Below, piece after piece: positions 1 through 11,700 of a stretch of 64,000 nucleotides of DNA. The notes under the pieces were generated by a model, which saw only the letters and a program-made list of their open reading frames with translations, had not been told where the DNA came from and made no database searches. The number at the start of each line of letters is the position of its first letter. Position 1 is the stretch's first letter. Origin of the DNA: Delphinapterus leucas (lineage: Eukaryota; Chordata; Mammalia; Artiodactyla; Monodontidae). The position numbers were made by a program, and so were the translations under genes. Location of the stretch: positions 4,190,869 to 4,254,868 of the forward strand of contig NW_022098031.1 of assembly GCF_002288925.2 (NCBI RefSeq), in the 5' to 3' direction.

Positions 1-819
1 TTTTGGTAGCTTTAAGACCCTAGTTCAAACTATAAAATTCTGAGAAGATTGTATAATTCTTATTTTTAAACTCAAGCCTCCTTGCAATACTATAAGATGG
101 TTATTATCAAGAAATGTACTTGCGGGTACTAATGATCCCTAGATTTTGAGAAGAGAATATCAATGAGCAAGAGATAGCAACAAATACTTGAAAGATGAAA
201 AGCAAAGAGCTAAAACCCAAATGTCTCCAGAGGAGAACACCAATGAGAAGCAAACCAGAATATGTTATAAAACCCTAGAAAGGCTAAGGGATTAAAGGCA
301 ATAGTCACCTCAAAAGAAAATAATAAGAAGCTGGACTGTAAACAGAAACACTGGTTCAAAGTCAATATAAGCTGCTGAAAAATTGTTGTTTTCTAACTTA
401 TATTCTCACTGAAAGTGAGTGTTTATTTAGCATCACAATAGGCATTTTAGTGACAGGGAAGCAATCAAGCAGCTGACAAAGCCAGACTAGTTTTCTTTGT
501 GCACTGTCATCTTAAAATGTGACTACTTAAATTTTTATTATTATTATAGTGATAATTCAAACTCTTCTATTAAAGTTCAGATTCATTCTAGTGTCTCTAA
601 ACTTCTCATGCTCCTGTTGATTTTAACATTCAACCATTCAGTATTTGCCAAAAGGTGTACTCAGTGCATCTTTCCAGAGAAATTTAAGACTCAAGGAATT
701 ACATCACAGAAACACATGGGACACTGAAAACGTTGCAATGAAAGTTTACATGCTAAAAGGACATTTGGGAGGTTCCTAAGTCCCACAACTTCCAATCAGC
801 TTTGTTATGTCTCTCCTAA

Positions 820-1200
820 ATATGAATGGTCAAACATGACCAGATAGTTGAGGAAAGCTTCAAACATGGTAGGAGACCAAAATAAACAGAAGAAGCCCAA
901 AATAGACAATATATAGAGAAGAAGAACTTAAAAAACTAAAGTTATAATAATAGCCTCCAAAAAATAAGAGAAGGTAATATACTCATGACATAAGAACAAA
1001 ACATTTTTTTAAAGTGGGGTGGGGGGTAGAGATCAAGAGAGAATGCTTCAAATTGAAAATGCCATAGATAAAATTAGAAATTCAAAAGAAGGATTAGAAG
1101 GTAAATTAAGAACATCTCCCTAAAGCACAATAGCTATAAAAGGACCATATCAATGCACAATAATGTAAACTTTCACAAAGTGGGGAATAAAGAATAAAAG
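820..1200 (+). repeat. Possible ancient L1/HAL1 ORF1 relic
   Basis: Purine-rich sequence with phrases similar to the coiled-coil part of old L1 ORF1 (around 1045-1110). No open frame and no boundaries are visible. The resemblance is from memory and weak. Confidence 0.25.
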
Positions 1201-2152
1201 CTTATATGTCGCCAGGGAAGAAGAATAAGCCACACACACACTGTGCTCTCAGAAATTATAAGCTACATATTTTTTAACAAAGCCCCATATTCGTTAACAA
1301 CACCTTGACTTGAAATCAAACAGAAATCAGAGACTACAAGCATTATTAGTTGTTGTTAACAAAGAATCTTGAAGTAACAGGAGACTGCTGAAGACCAAAG
1401 CCTGCACTAATCCTTTTTATTTCATTATATCAGGGTAAAATCTAAGAAATAGTTAAAAGACTTCCACTTGAAAACACTAAGAATATAAGAAATCCAGGCC
1501 AGGTGAAGGTCTCCTCCTTTCCAAATTATACTTAAATATCTTACCAGCATGAAAAGTGACCCAACTAACTTTGCTTGAAACAAGCTCCTATAATACGTCC
1601 TGATGGAACATAACTGTTACAAGGGACACTTCTCCATGGGTCTCTGGTGGCTCCCATATGTCTTGCTGAGTATATGAGAAGACTGCAAGGTCCTGACCAC
1701 TCTTTACACAGGCCATTTCTGAGTTATGTTTGCATCAAGCAACCTTGAGAGATGAGGTAATGCCTCCCTCTGGGACAAAGAGCGACTTTGCTTCCCATGT
1801 ACTATAAAAGCAATGAATATCCACTGTCTGTGCTGCATCGACCATATCAAGCCACTCCCATAGGACCTAGCGAGCTATGCAAATATGATGTTCATGCTAT
1901 TTGCTGTGCTATGAATAATAAAGTCCTTGGTCTCTACCTGAGTCATGTATCTTCTGCCAGCATCCATGAAATAGTAATATGCTGTAGCTTCTAAGAAGGG
2001 TGTATGTAATTCTAGACTGAAAAGTAAAAAATTAATCTTGAGGCTATAAATACCAGTTACTATAGAAAACTGCATTTACTCACCATTATCTTTGTTTTAG
2101 GAAAGTAACTTGCTAAACTATGAATTGTAAGAAATTAAGTTTACCCCCCTGA

Positions 2153-2377
2153 TTGGGAGATTGTGATTGACATATATACAGTACTACGTACAAAATAGAT
2201 AACTAATGAGAACATGCTATATAGCACAGGGAACTCTACTCAGTGCTCTATGGTGACCTAAATGGGAAGGAAATCCAAAAAAGAGGGGATATATGTATAC
2301 ATAAGGCTGATTCACTTCGTTGTACAGCAGAAACTAACACAACGTTGTAAAGCAACTATGCCCCAATTAAAAAACAA
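2153..2377 (+). mobile_element. 5'-truncated L1 3' end with target-site duplication
   Basis: A 225-bp fragment of the 3' UTR of a cetartiodactyl L1. It carries the phrases on a tiny block of sequence, including the stretch before the tail at about 2310-2375, that recur at 33255-33350, 34390-34460 and 37300-37390. It is flanked by a 21-bp direct repeat, 2132-2152 and 2378-2398, differing at one base (a C run versus CTC). A short A-rich tail precedes the second copy. This is an ordinary target-primed insertion, severely 5' truncated, antisense to ZDHHC17. Confidence 0.85.
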
Positions 2378-3419
2378 AAATTAAGTTTACCCCTCTGAAG
2401 ATATAATATACACAGACACTGTAGTTATTAACCCATTCTATAGTTAGTGACTTTATTCTGTAACCTCACTTGCCCATAAGTGGTGGAACAATCCATAAGG
2501 CAGGCAATATCAAGACTTTTTGTCTGTATTTCTCATTTTAGAGTTTCTTATTTATTTTTAAACACAAGACAAATGTGAATTTTTTGATCAACAGAATGAG
2601 ATCAAATATGTCTTAACTATAACACTTGAAGCAAAAAAATAATAAAGTAATGCTTTAAAATTCTGAGAAAACTAAGCTTAATCTAGAAGTCAACACTCAG
2701 CCAAACAACCAATAAGGTTTGAGGGCAGAAAAGATAGTAACTTCAAAAGATTTACCTCCCAAGCACCCTCTCTCTCTCAGAAAGTTTCTGAAAAACGAGC
2801 TCTACTAAAACCAGAGAGTAAACCAACAGAGAGAAAAACCTGAGATCCAGGAAACTGAAACTAACACTGGAGCAAAGGGATTTCCCAGAATGATTGCAAA
2901 GGTAGGTCTCAAGACAATTGTTGTGCGTAGCTCTCAAGAGCAAACAGTCTGGGCTGGAACAGAAAGATGGAGAAATTCAGGAATGATTTCATCCTCCCTA
3001 CTCCACCAAAAAAGGAACCAATAAATTATTTGATACTGTTTGCATACACAGATGGGTTTTACAGTTCTGTCTATGAGTATGGGAACAATTAGTTCCAATA
3101 TACATAAAGTTAAACAAATGAAAAAAGAAAGCAACTATTACTTCTGACAAAAATAAAAATTCTACAGGAAAAAAACAGATATCATAGAACACTTCTGGGC
3201 TCATCAGTGATAATTTACATATGCACAACAATTTAAACTTTGCACAGTAATTTAACTAAAACTATAAAGAGGACAGAAGAAGAAGTATTAGTGGTGAGGT
3301 GTTCTAGGACATCTAGTTATCCCAAAAGAGAAAGTCAAAATATAATAACTGATAAATCAAGAAACAGCACAAAAATTGGCAATATTTATTAAAATTCAAA
3401 ATTCATCCTCCTTACTTTC

Positions 3420-3960
3420 CTTCTCCTAAGAATTCTACAGATATATAAGAACATAAGCAAAATGGTATGTGAACAAGGTATTATTTACAACACTGTATAA
3501 AATAGTAAAAACACTAGAATCAATCTAAATGTTCACCAATAGGTAAACCATTAAATAAACTAAGTCCATACAATTAAACATTATACAGCTTTTTAAAAAG
3601 AATGATGTAGCTCTAGTTGCACTGATATGAAAAAATTTAAAGATACATAAATTAAATGAAAAGAGCAGAAAAGCATTTGCTATCATTTGTGCAAAGAAAA
3701 TAACTTTCTAGATAAAAGTAACAACATAAAAATGTAATATACAAGAGTAAGTACTGAAAGAAACAGCTAAAGTACTGAAGATAGTTACTTCTTAGGTACA
3801 GGACCCAGGGGGTGGGGGGGGACTGCTGTTTCCATTCTATGTCTTTAAGTACTATTTGATTTTTTAAAATTGTTTATGTACTATTTTGATTAAAGTAACA
3901 GTAATTTAAAAAAATACAGATACTACAGAAGGCTAGATAATTTGAACCAACCCTCCAATT
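3420..3960 (+). mobile_element. L1 ORF2/3' UTR fragment, old
   Basis: The order of phrases (caatctaaatgttcaccaat near 3521, then a single-residue style aaatggta pattern and a 3' UTR-like stretch) matches the C-terminal end of mammalian L1 ORF2 and its 3' UTR. All frames are broken. Boundaries are approximate. Confidence 0.5.
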
Positions 3961-4429
3961 AAAGAAAACTAAAAACAAGCTCAACAAAATAAAGAAATAT
4001 TTCCTAAAAGCAAATATTTCCTAAGAAGATTATGAGCATTTACCTGGCTAAGATTCAGGAGATTAAAACTGGGAGAAATTAGAAAACTGTTTGGGCACCA
4101 TCTACCCTAGAGACAATTTGCTGATACAGAAGAGTTGGCCAAGAGGCAAGCTAAGCAGACAAAAGCAAAATAAGGGCTGGGACCCCAAAAAGCTGCACTG
4201 TAGGAGTAATTAAGAAACAGAAGTAAACCTGGCTCTAGCATGGTCTTCAGCCACCTGAGTGATCCAGAAAATCTAAAGGCTTAAATTAAAGTTGGGCTTA
4301 GCAGAAACAAATGGTATCTTCTCATCTTAGGCCTCAAATTATTCAACAAATAAGTTTTCAAGCATAATGTCTATTATACATTCGAAGATAGGCACACAAA
4401 GGAATAATATAACAGATACAGACCCACAC

Positions 4430-5260
4430 AGACTCCCAATGCTATCTTCTCAGGCACAGATTATATAATAACTATATTTTCAAGTATAAGACAAGATGGA
4501 AAAGTACAGCAACAAATGAATCAAATAATGCAAGTTAAAAAAAAAAATTAAAATTCTAGAACTAAAACATAAACAAAATTGGAACTCATTGAATTGATTT
4601 AACAGCAGATTACACATAGAGAATAAATGAACTGGAAGATAAGTCAGAAGTTTCCAGAATGAAGCAGAGAAGAAAAGGACAGTAGACACAGAAGAGAGGA
4701 TAAGAGACACAGCATACAATGAAAAGGTCAAACATACATTTAACTGGCGTTCCAGGAGAGCAAAAAGAGAATGGGGCAGAAGCAATGTTTGAAGAAATAA
4801 TGGCTGAGATTTTCCAGAACTGATGAAAACATTAATCCACAGAATCAAGAATTTCTTGCAATCTTATTCAGGGTAAATAAAAGAAATCCACACCTAGAAA
4901 CATCATCATGAAACTGCAGAAAACTAGAAACAAAGAAAAAAAATCTTAAAAGCGGCCAGAAAAAAGAAAGAAAAAAAAGCCTTTAAAAGTGTAATACTTA
5001 GACTGACTTCTCAATAGTAACAGAAGCCAGAAAACAGTGGGATGATATTCTCAATGGGTAAAAAACAAAAATAAAATTGAAAGAGCGGCCAACCTAGATT
5101 TCTATACCATGTGAAAATTTCCTTCACAAATGAAGATGAAATAAAAACATTTTCTGACAAACAAAACAGAACTTAGACATCAAGAGACCCATACTGCAGG
5201 CAGAGGAAAGGTTAGAAATACAAGAAGGGAAAAAAGGAGCAAATAAAATGGAAATACGCT
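4430..5260 (+). mobile_element. L1 ORF1-region fragment
   Basis: From about 4740 the sequence follows the L1 ORF1 RRM and C-terminal domain order: the 'gttccaggagagcaaaaaga' block, 'atggctgagattttccagaa', then the conserved 'gaagccagaaaacagtggga' block near 5024 and the 'ctagatttctataccatgtg' block near 5093. Stops and indels break all frames, so this is a dead fragment. It lies antisense to ZDHHC17. Confidence 0.7.
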
Positions 5261-5689
5261 CTCTGGAAGAAAGTGATTCATGGATTTCAATGCGTTAGTT
5301 ATTACTTGTTTAATCTTTCTTTAGTACTCTAAGTGCAAATTCTTTTACCTGATATTAACATCCTGTTTGTCTCTAGACTCTGTACGCTGTACTTAAAAGG
5401 CACACCTGCAAGCAGTTCATTTCAGATTCATGTCTCTATCTAAAAATCTTATATCCAAATTGCCAGAGACTATTTTAGCCAGATTTACTAACACTTCCTT
5501 ATCATCGTGACTCCTGCTTATCTAACCACCTCTTATTATTACTGAACAAGCAGATGAACAGTAAGTAATAAAAATAATTTATACTGAGTATATAAAGTAT
5601 TCTTCATTTATGCTGGTGTGAAATTAGTTTATTATTACCTGCTATTATTAACTCCTCTCTTTCCTTTTGTAGCTTTTACCTGTAGAATT

Positions 5690-5935
5690 CATATTTAGAA
5701 TGTAAGCTATAAGTTAGACTGCCTGAGTTAAAGTCGAGACTCCAACCTTTATCAGTTGTATGTCACTGGTAGCATATTTAACCTCTTTATGCTTCAGTTT
5801 CCACATCATTAGGACAGCAGTAAAAATTGTTATTTTTCACACAGGGTTACTTCAAGAATTAAGATTTAAGGAAATATACATGGAAAAGCACTCAGCATAG
5901 TATCTGTCACATAATAAGCATTTGATATATGTTAA
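5690..5935 (+). repeat. MIR SINE
   Basis: Matches the MIR layout: 'gactgcctgagttaaagtcg', then 'acctctttatgcttcagttt' and the 3' end 'agcactcagcatagtatctg' with an 'ataataagcatttgatatat' ending. Diverged but collinear over about 245 bp. Confidence 0.65.
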
Positions 5936-6071
5936 AAACAATTTTTTTCAGGAAAAAAGTACACAGAATCTATATTTTAAAAGCTATGAATTTTAGAAAT
6001 TATATGTTTTACAATTATTTCTAATAATTTTATAGTAATAACTAATTACTTAAAAATATAGAAATGCTTAC

Positions 6072-6194
6072 TTGACTAAATCTATTCTGTTATTGATGGC
6101 AGCCCAATGGAGGAGCGTAACATTTTCTTTGTCTGGTTGCCGTACATCATAACCTGCTTCCACCAATTCTCGGCAGCGTTCATATATTCCATAT
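6072..6194 (-). CDS. ZDHHC17: ZDHHC17 coding exon 3 (start of ankyrin repeat domain)
   Basis: 123-bp exon on the minus strand encoding Tyr-Gly-Ile-Tyr-Glu-Arg-Cys through Ile-Asp-Leu-Val plus split codons at both ends. It contains the ankyrin signature [10 protein letters not shown] and the preceding [11 protein letters not shown] loop. This is the first ankyrin repeat region of HIP14/ZDHHC17, which binds client proteins such as huntingtin and SNAP25 for S-palmitoylation at the Golgi and vesicles. The acceptor is a pyrimidine stretch ending AG at 6195-6196 and the donor is GTAAGC at 6071-6066. Entry phase takes the last base of the Gln codon CA|A from exon 2; exit leaves AA of a Lys codon. 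No stop or frameshift. The paralogue ZDHHC13 also has ankyrin repeats, but this sequence together with exons 1 and 2 fits ZDHHC17. Confidence 0.96.
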
Positions 6195-6849
6195 CTTGAA
6201 AAGAAAGAAAACGTGATTGTTACCACTATTTGACAAGAAATTTAAAGCTGAAAATAGCATTTCCAGAAGAAACTAATGCTCCATTTTGAAACCTGGAAAT
6301 TAAAATGGCTTTCTCAATATAAAATGTTACTTTAAAGATATCAATATTCCAACGGTTTTCATTACTAACCCATTTTATAATTAAAAATTTTTCATCTATA
6401 AGAATGTAATAACTCATGAAGTGGAAGAGAAAAGGATAACATAAATAAAATGTCTATCAGTTATTTGTTTTTCTTAATATCACCACTTATTCTATAAAAC
6501 ACTTAAGGCATCTTATAAAAATACATACAGCTATGTTAAAAAATATTAAATCATAAAGAAGCAGTAACAAAGAGTTTATCAATGATTTAGAACAGCATTG
6601 AGAAAAAAGGATATCTTATAACCTCAGGATTCTTTATTTACAAATTTAGCCTCAAAATTCCTAAGGCAAATAAGAAAGGAAGTGTAGGGGTGGGAGCAGG
6701 GCAGGTGCAGGAGTCCTGTGCGTTCAAACCAATGAGACATAAGAGAAAGTCTACTGGGAGAATTCGAGGAAAGACGTTCACGCTTAATAAAGGAGAAAGG
6801 TGCACGCAGAGAGCTTGACCTTTACCTCCCTTTCTGTTTTTGGTCATTC

Positions 6850-6975
6850 TGTGGCAGCATATATATTTTTTAAAACTTTGTATTATGGAAATTTTCAAGC
6901 ATAAGCAAAAATAAAAAGAACAGCACGACAAACCACCAAGAATCCATCATGGAGCCTCAAAAACCATCAACTTCA
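6850..6975 (+). repeat. Possible L1M 3' UTR piece
   Basis: The stretch around 6868-6960 (aaaactttgtattatggaaa followed by an 'agcataagcaaaaataaaaa' block and 'catggagcctcaaaaaccat') resembles a common L1M 3' UTR sequence. Short and diverged. Confidence 0.35.
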
Positions 6976-7248
6976 TCCTAAACAAAATACTGGATCCTTG
7001 GAAATACGAGACACAAAAACAAATTAAATGAGCTTTGACTATATTTGTAATTTCTTAAAGTGGTCTCCAAAATGGGGAGGTATACCACAGGATGAGGTTG
7101 GGGGAAAGGTGGCCTAATAAAGGAACATTAGAAGCCAGTATTAAAACTGTATTCGTGTCTTAGCTAATAGAGAAAGAAATTAAGCTGCACTAATATTTAA
7201 TACAGCCTTCAATGCTGCCCTGCAATGGCTCTGTACTACATGTGTACA

Positions 7249-7250
<2 letters not shown>

Positions 7251-7282
<32 letters not shown>
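7251..7282. repeat. (CA)n microsatellite
   Basis: About 15 CA units with one interruption (CG) near the right end. Likely polymorphic. Confidence 0.97.
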
Positions 7283-7284
<2 letters not shown>

Positions 7285-7636
7285 AGGTAAATCAACCTAA
7301 GGGAAGAGCAAGAGTTCCAAAATTCACAGGAGATGACAGAAGTTCCTTCAGCTCTTTGTTCTTTGTCAGAAAATTGTTTACACGTGCCCAGTTAAGTGAA
7401 CTAGGCACATTACCTTAAAGAGCAGAATCTACCTCACACTTTGAATGAGACAAGTGATGATAAAAATCTTTTTAACTATACTGAGAATCGCTGGTTACTT
7501 TCCTAACATTTAAAAGTGAGTATGCATTTTCCTTTTAACAAAAAAGACAAGTGTTTCAAATCTGCTGGCTTTTTTGGGGAGCGGAGCACAGGTAGCGATG
7601 GCAAAGAACTGTGACTGGTATGCTATCAACCATATA

Positions 7637-7854
7637 CAGTTGACCCTTGGACAACATGGGGGTTACGGGTGCCAACCCTCCCGCAGTCAAAAATCCACAT
7701 AAAACTTTACGGCTGGCCCTCCATATCTGCAGTTCCGCATCTGTGGATTAGACCAACTGCAGACTGTTTAATACTATAGTATGTATTTGTTGAAAAAAAT
7801 TCGCATTTAAGTGTATCCAAGCTGTTTAAACTTGTGCTGTTCAGTGGTCCACTG
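7637..7854. mobile_element. Tigger/pogo-like MITE with TA duplication
   Basis: 218-bp element starting CAGTTGACCCTTGGACAACA and ending with its imperfect inverted copy (TGCTGTTCAGTGGTCCACTG). It is flanked by TA on both sides (7635-7636 and 7855-7856), the target duplication of Tc1/mariner and pogo transposons. It resembles the MER8 type non-autonomous family from memory. No transposase frame. Confidence 0.75.
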
Positions 7855-7992
7855 TATTCTTAAGAAAGGTAAAGACAGTCTGTTCCCCTTCAAGGCAAAG
7901 AGGGTATTTCAGACACAGTGAGAAACTTAACTACTTTCATTTCAGAAAAACACCTACTATAAAGAGAATATTTTTTTAAAATTGTATGTTTG

Positions 7993-8153
7993 GGGCTTCC
8001 CTGGTGGCGTAGCGGTTGAGAGTCCGCCTGCCGATGCAGGGGACACGGGTTCGTGCCCCGGTCTGGGAAGATCCCACATGCCGTGGACCAGCTGGGCCTG
8101 TGAGCCATGGCCGCTGAGCCTGCGCGTCCAGAGCCTGTGCTCCGCAACGGGAG
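7993..8153 (+). mobile_element. CHR-type SINE, 3' truncated
   Basis: Begins GGGGCTTCCCTGGTGGCG, has the tRNA-like B-box region GGGTTCGTGCCCCGG, and follows the other copies in this window up to CTCCGCAACGGGAG. It then stops and lacks the last roughly 45 bp (the GGCCACAACAGTGAGAGGCC block and A tail) found in complete copies. No target duplication is evident. Antisense to ZDHHC17. Confidence 0.93.
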
Positions 8154-8609
8154 AATGTTTCTATCATTATACAATATAGTTTCTGAAAGATCTTATACAA
8201 CAACTGTAAAAACATTCTTATGTGGGCACACTAAAAAATTCTGAAACAATTTTCTAACATGTGTGAACGCATTTGCTGTAATTACAAAAATGTCAAAACC
8301 TGATTAGTTTGCAAGAACTATCATCAGAAAATGTACATTTACAAGGTAAAGTTTAGTAAAATCTTTACTTAGTGAATAGTACTGAAAAGTAATTACTGTA
8401 ACTTAATAAATGCAGCATATGTTGTAATTCTTCCATTAGGGAATCATGTATCTTTGTGAGATTTATCTTTTTTTCAGCCAAAAAATCATGAAAACAAAGT
8501 ATCTAAATAAAATAAATTTAGGATCAGATTTCCATACCACTGTAACATAAAATATTAAACTATCTAAAATAATAATGAGGAAGCATATTTAATTATACTA
8601 CTCTTACTG

Positions 8610-8845
8610 TAAATAAGATTAATGAAAGACGTTAGAGTAAGACCTAAAGAAATATATACCCTAATTTCCCCCAAAATTATCTGCAAATTTAATGAAATTC
8701 TAATTAAAACCCCAAATGAATATCTCATGAATGTCCCAAGTAGAGCCCTAAAATTCATTTGTGAGAGTAAAAGACCAAGAATAGCTGAGACAATTTTGAA
8801 GACTAAGAAATAATTAAAACAATGTGGTACTATACAAGATTAAAT
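8610..8845 (+). mobile_element. L1 ORF2 fragment, old
   Basis: Encodes, with breaks, the L1 ORF2 segment after the reverse transcriptase: frames read like FNEILIKTPNEYLMNVPSRA and RPRIAETILKTKK, corresponding to the FNAIPIK...KRPRIAKAIL region of intact L1. Probably joined to the L1 sequence resuming at 9346. Confidence 0.7.
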
Positions 8846-9345
8846 GGAAGAAAAAAAGAGTATTTAGAAATGGACCGCAGAGTGACATCACCATCATGGT
8901 GGAAGAAGACATTCATCGTTTTGTGCCCCCTCCAACAATAATAATTCAGCCTCTATCCATGGACCTCTGTGGGCACTATGGGATCCAGCACCATCGGCCA
9001 AGAGAGCTGGGAGAGTCTCACCCACCCATGCATTGGGTACCAGGCATACAGACCTATTCCTAGCTGTGGACCCTGCAGTGGCCCACGAACTGGCTCCAGC
9101 CCCTCTCAGCCACCATCTGGTAGCCCCAGTCCCCACTGTCTTACACAGTCACCACAGATGACAGAGCCTTTCTGGAAGTGCAGGTTTCCAGAGAAGGTCC
9201 AGCACATTGTTACAGGAAAAAAATATGAGTTTGGATACACTGAAGAGGAGTACTTAATCATGAGCTGCATGACTAGGGGCGGGAAGGGGCTGGGAGAATG
9301 GCAGATGGGACTCTTGGAGGACATTAAAGGGACACAGGTCTCACT
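8846..9345 (+). other. GC-richer segment of unknown origin inside L1 sequence
   Basis: Between two collinear pieces of L1 ORF2 lies about 500 bp that is richer in G and C. It is partly open in one plus-strand frame (8969-9424, which runs into the L1 on the right) and in frames on the minus strand. It starts near GACATCACCATCATGGTGGA, which recalls the beginning of some L1M 5' UTRs, so a 5' UTR piece moved by rearrangement is one option. I do not recognise a protein in it. Confidence 0.35.
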
Positions 9346-10250
9346 AACTTCTTTGCAGGCTCCATCAAAATACATAAAGAACTTTTACAAACTAATTATA
9401 GAAAGACAAAAGAACTCAAAATAGGTATATTTAAAATGGTTAATTCACACAGGAAGAAACCCAAATGGCCAATAAACATAGAAAATATATTCAATATCAT
9501 TTGTAATCAGAGAAAGGCCAATCAAAAGACAGAAAAACCATTTCACAGCTATCAAACTGACAATGACTAGTAAGTGTGACAAAACTAGAACTGAGCAAAA
9601 ATGCAGTGGAAAAAGAACTCATTTCCTGCAGACGGGGGTATAAATTGGCACAGCCACTTTGGAAAACCATTTGGCAAGAACTGGTAAAGCTGAAAAAGAA
9701 CACACTGAACAAGCCAGAAGTTCCACTTGAGTTGTCTATCCTAGAAGAACTTTTGTTTATGTGCACAGGGGAACAGGTAGTGAGACATTCACTGATGCGA
9801 TGCTTGAAATAATGAAATAGTAGAAACGATTTAAAGTATACCTCAATAAGGAATGATAGAATACTACAAAGCAGTTAAACAGGACAGATTAGGTCCTTAT
9901 TTACCAACACTGATAAATCACAAAAGCTATATAGTTTTTTTGTTTGTTTTTAAAAAGCAAACTGCAAAAGGATATGTAGTGTAGAATACAACTTATGTAA
10001 ATGTTAAGCATACATTACAATAGCATATTTTGTTTACAGATGTTTGTAGACATGTACAGGAATGTTCATGAGAATGATTCACAGCAATTTCAAGAGAGGT
10101 TTCCTCGAGGAGATAAGGAAAAGAGCATGCTGAGCAACCTGCAGCAATTACAGCAAAATGTTAGCATCTGCTTAATCTGACAGTTATATTCTTCTCTATA
10201 CTTATCTGTAGGATTGAAATGTTTTGAAATTTAAATAAATGTTTTAAAAG
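9346..10250 (+). mobile_element. L1 ORF2 C-terminus and 3' UTR, old
   Basis: Follows the C-terminal order of L1 ORF2: 'ggtataaattggcacagcca' then the 'ctttggaaaaccatttggca' block, then 'acagatgtttgtagacatgt'-type 3' UTR. Frames are broken. This is the right-hand continuation of the fragment at 8610-8845 with about 500 bp of other sequence between. Confidence 0.7.
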
Positions 10251-10283
10251 GTAGAAATTACAGACAGCACACATAGATACTTT

Positions 10284-10540
10284 TCAAGAAAAAGCGTAAT
10301 TAGAAGGGTATTTGAGGAATAAAGAAAGGTGGTTGTTTTTTTTCTTAACATGAAAGATGCTGCAGTGTATTTGCTGATGGAAATCATGCATTAGGGTGAG
10401 ACACATTAATGACAAAGGAGAGAAAGAATATATTAATAGGAGCAAAGTCTCAAAAGGAAAAACGAATGTAGAGCGGTATAATTTGTTTGCTAAATATAGT
10501 TGGGACAATGTGCTTTGATTTTTGACTACATACAACATTC
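10284..10540. other. Unassigned intronic sequence
   Basis: AT-rich sequence with no repeat family I can name and no coding signal on either strand. Confidence 0.4.
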
Positions 10541-10544
10541 AGGA

Positions 10545-11700
10545 AAGTAGGGTGACAGTGGACTAAGGACTTCCAAAAGTTTGCCTCTCCACAAAAGTAA
10601 TGAAAAAACTGGCAGTATCAACGTTTTCAGAACTCTGGAAAAGTTAACAAAAGGCTTTCAGCAATCCAAGGGATCTTTAGTCAGGAAAAACAGCTGAATT
10701 TCAGGAAGAACAGAGGACTGTGGTGTTTTAAAATACCACAGTCCCATCCTCTGCTCCCCAGCAGCCTTGAAAAATAAGTTGTATTCCTGGTACTGATAGC
10801 AGAGTGAGCAGAATAGGAATGGAGTTCCTTCAAAGCCTCATTCTCAAAGAGGAGTCATTATTTCACCTATATGGTCGTTCCCTGGAAGAGTCTACTTGAA
10901 AGGCTTATCTATTAGACCTCACCCAAACTCATTAAAACCTCCTTTCTGGGATGTTTGTCAAATGTTTTAACGTAACAGTTGTTTGAGAGGATGGAAAGCA
11001 GTTGGGACAAACAACAGACAAATCAAAAAGCTTAAGCAAAAGCTGAGGAATGAGATATCCACAGGGGCTTGAAAAGCTCAGACATATTCTTGGGAAGCTA
11101 GAAGGCCACGCACATGTTCAACGAAGACTGGAGAAGGCCCTAAGCTCTCACTTCTGATTGACCTTGAGGTTCTTTGCAAGCAGAAAGTGAAGGCTAAGGC
11201 AGAGCTGTAGGCTGCCTGGCTGAGTGCTGAGTGTCTCAACTTGCACTTGCACGAAGAGTTCCTTGACAAAGATCAAGACTTACTGGTTCTAGGGATTTAA
11301 GAAGTCTCTGACCACTAACTAACCAAGTAGAGACTTCACTGGGCACACATGACAAAGATACAGACTTTATAGAATTAGTTCAGAAATGTTACAAACAACA
11401 ACAAACCCTGCAGAACCTGATACCCAGAACTGCCATGTTACATTATTTGAACAGTCCAGTTTTCAACAAAAAATTATAAGACATGCAGAAGAGCAAAAAA
11501 GTATAACCCATGGGGAGCAGGGGGGAGCAATTAATAGAAACTGTTCCTGAAGAATCGCAGACATTGGACTTACTAGACAAAGACTTTAAATCAGCTATTT
11601 TAAATCTGTACAAAGAACTAAAGGAAAGTATGAAAACAATGTCTCACCAAGTACAGAATTATCAAATAGAGAATATCAAAAAGAGAAAGAAATGTAAATT
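10545..11700 (+). mobile_element. Old L1 5' UTR and ORF1 N-terminal region
   Basis: The right part (11460-11700) carries the L1M ORF1 block 'catgcagaagagcaaaaaag', 'ggacttactagacaaagact' and 'ttaaatcagctattttaaat', followed by coiled-coil-like repeats of Lys, Glu and Met codons. The left part matches the long 5' region of such elements. A short frame (11510-11785) survives but is not functional. The element stops about 50 bp from exon 2. Confidence 0.65.

Larger units (their letters stand above)
1..6071 (-). other. ZDHHC17: ZDHHC17 intron 3 (partial)
   Basis: AT-rich sequence between the left edge and exon 3. I looked on the minus strand for the next ankyrin exon (it should start Tyr-Tyr-Ile-Ser-Lys after the split Lys codon) and found none, so the window ends inside intron 3. 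The interval holds a clean L1 insertion at 2153-2377, L1 ORF2-like sequence at 3420-3960, L1 ORF1-like sequence at 4430-5260 and a MIR at 5690-5935. Sequence at 820-1200 and 2660-3240 resembles very old L1/HAL1 ORF1 but is too decayed to name. Positions 1-820, 1200-2130 and 5260-5690 show nothing I can identify. Confidence 0.8.

Noticed and set aside
4480..4848. 122-codon hydrophobic minus-strand frame resembling a membrane protein
   Set aside because: It is the reverse reading of A-rich L1 ORF1 sequence, which gives Leu/Phe/Ser-rich chance frames.
8969..9424. 151-codon plus-strand frame as a host gene
   Set aside because: It runs from the unassigned segment straight into L1 sequence, with no splice signals or recognisable domain; kept as an oddity only.
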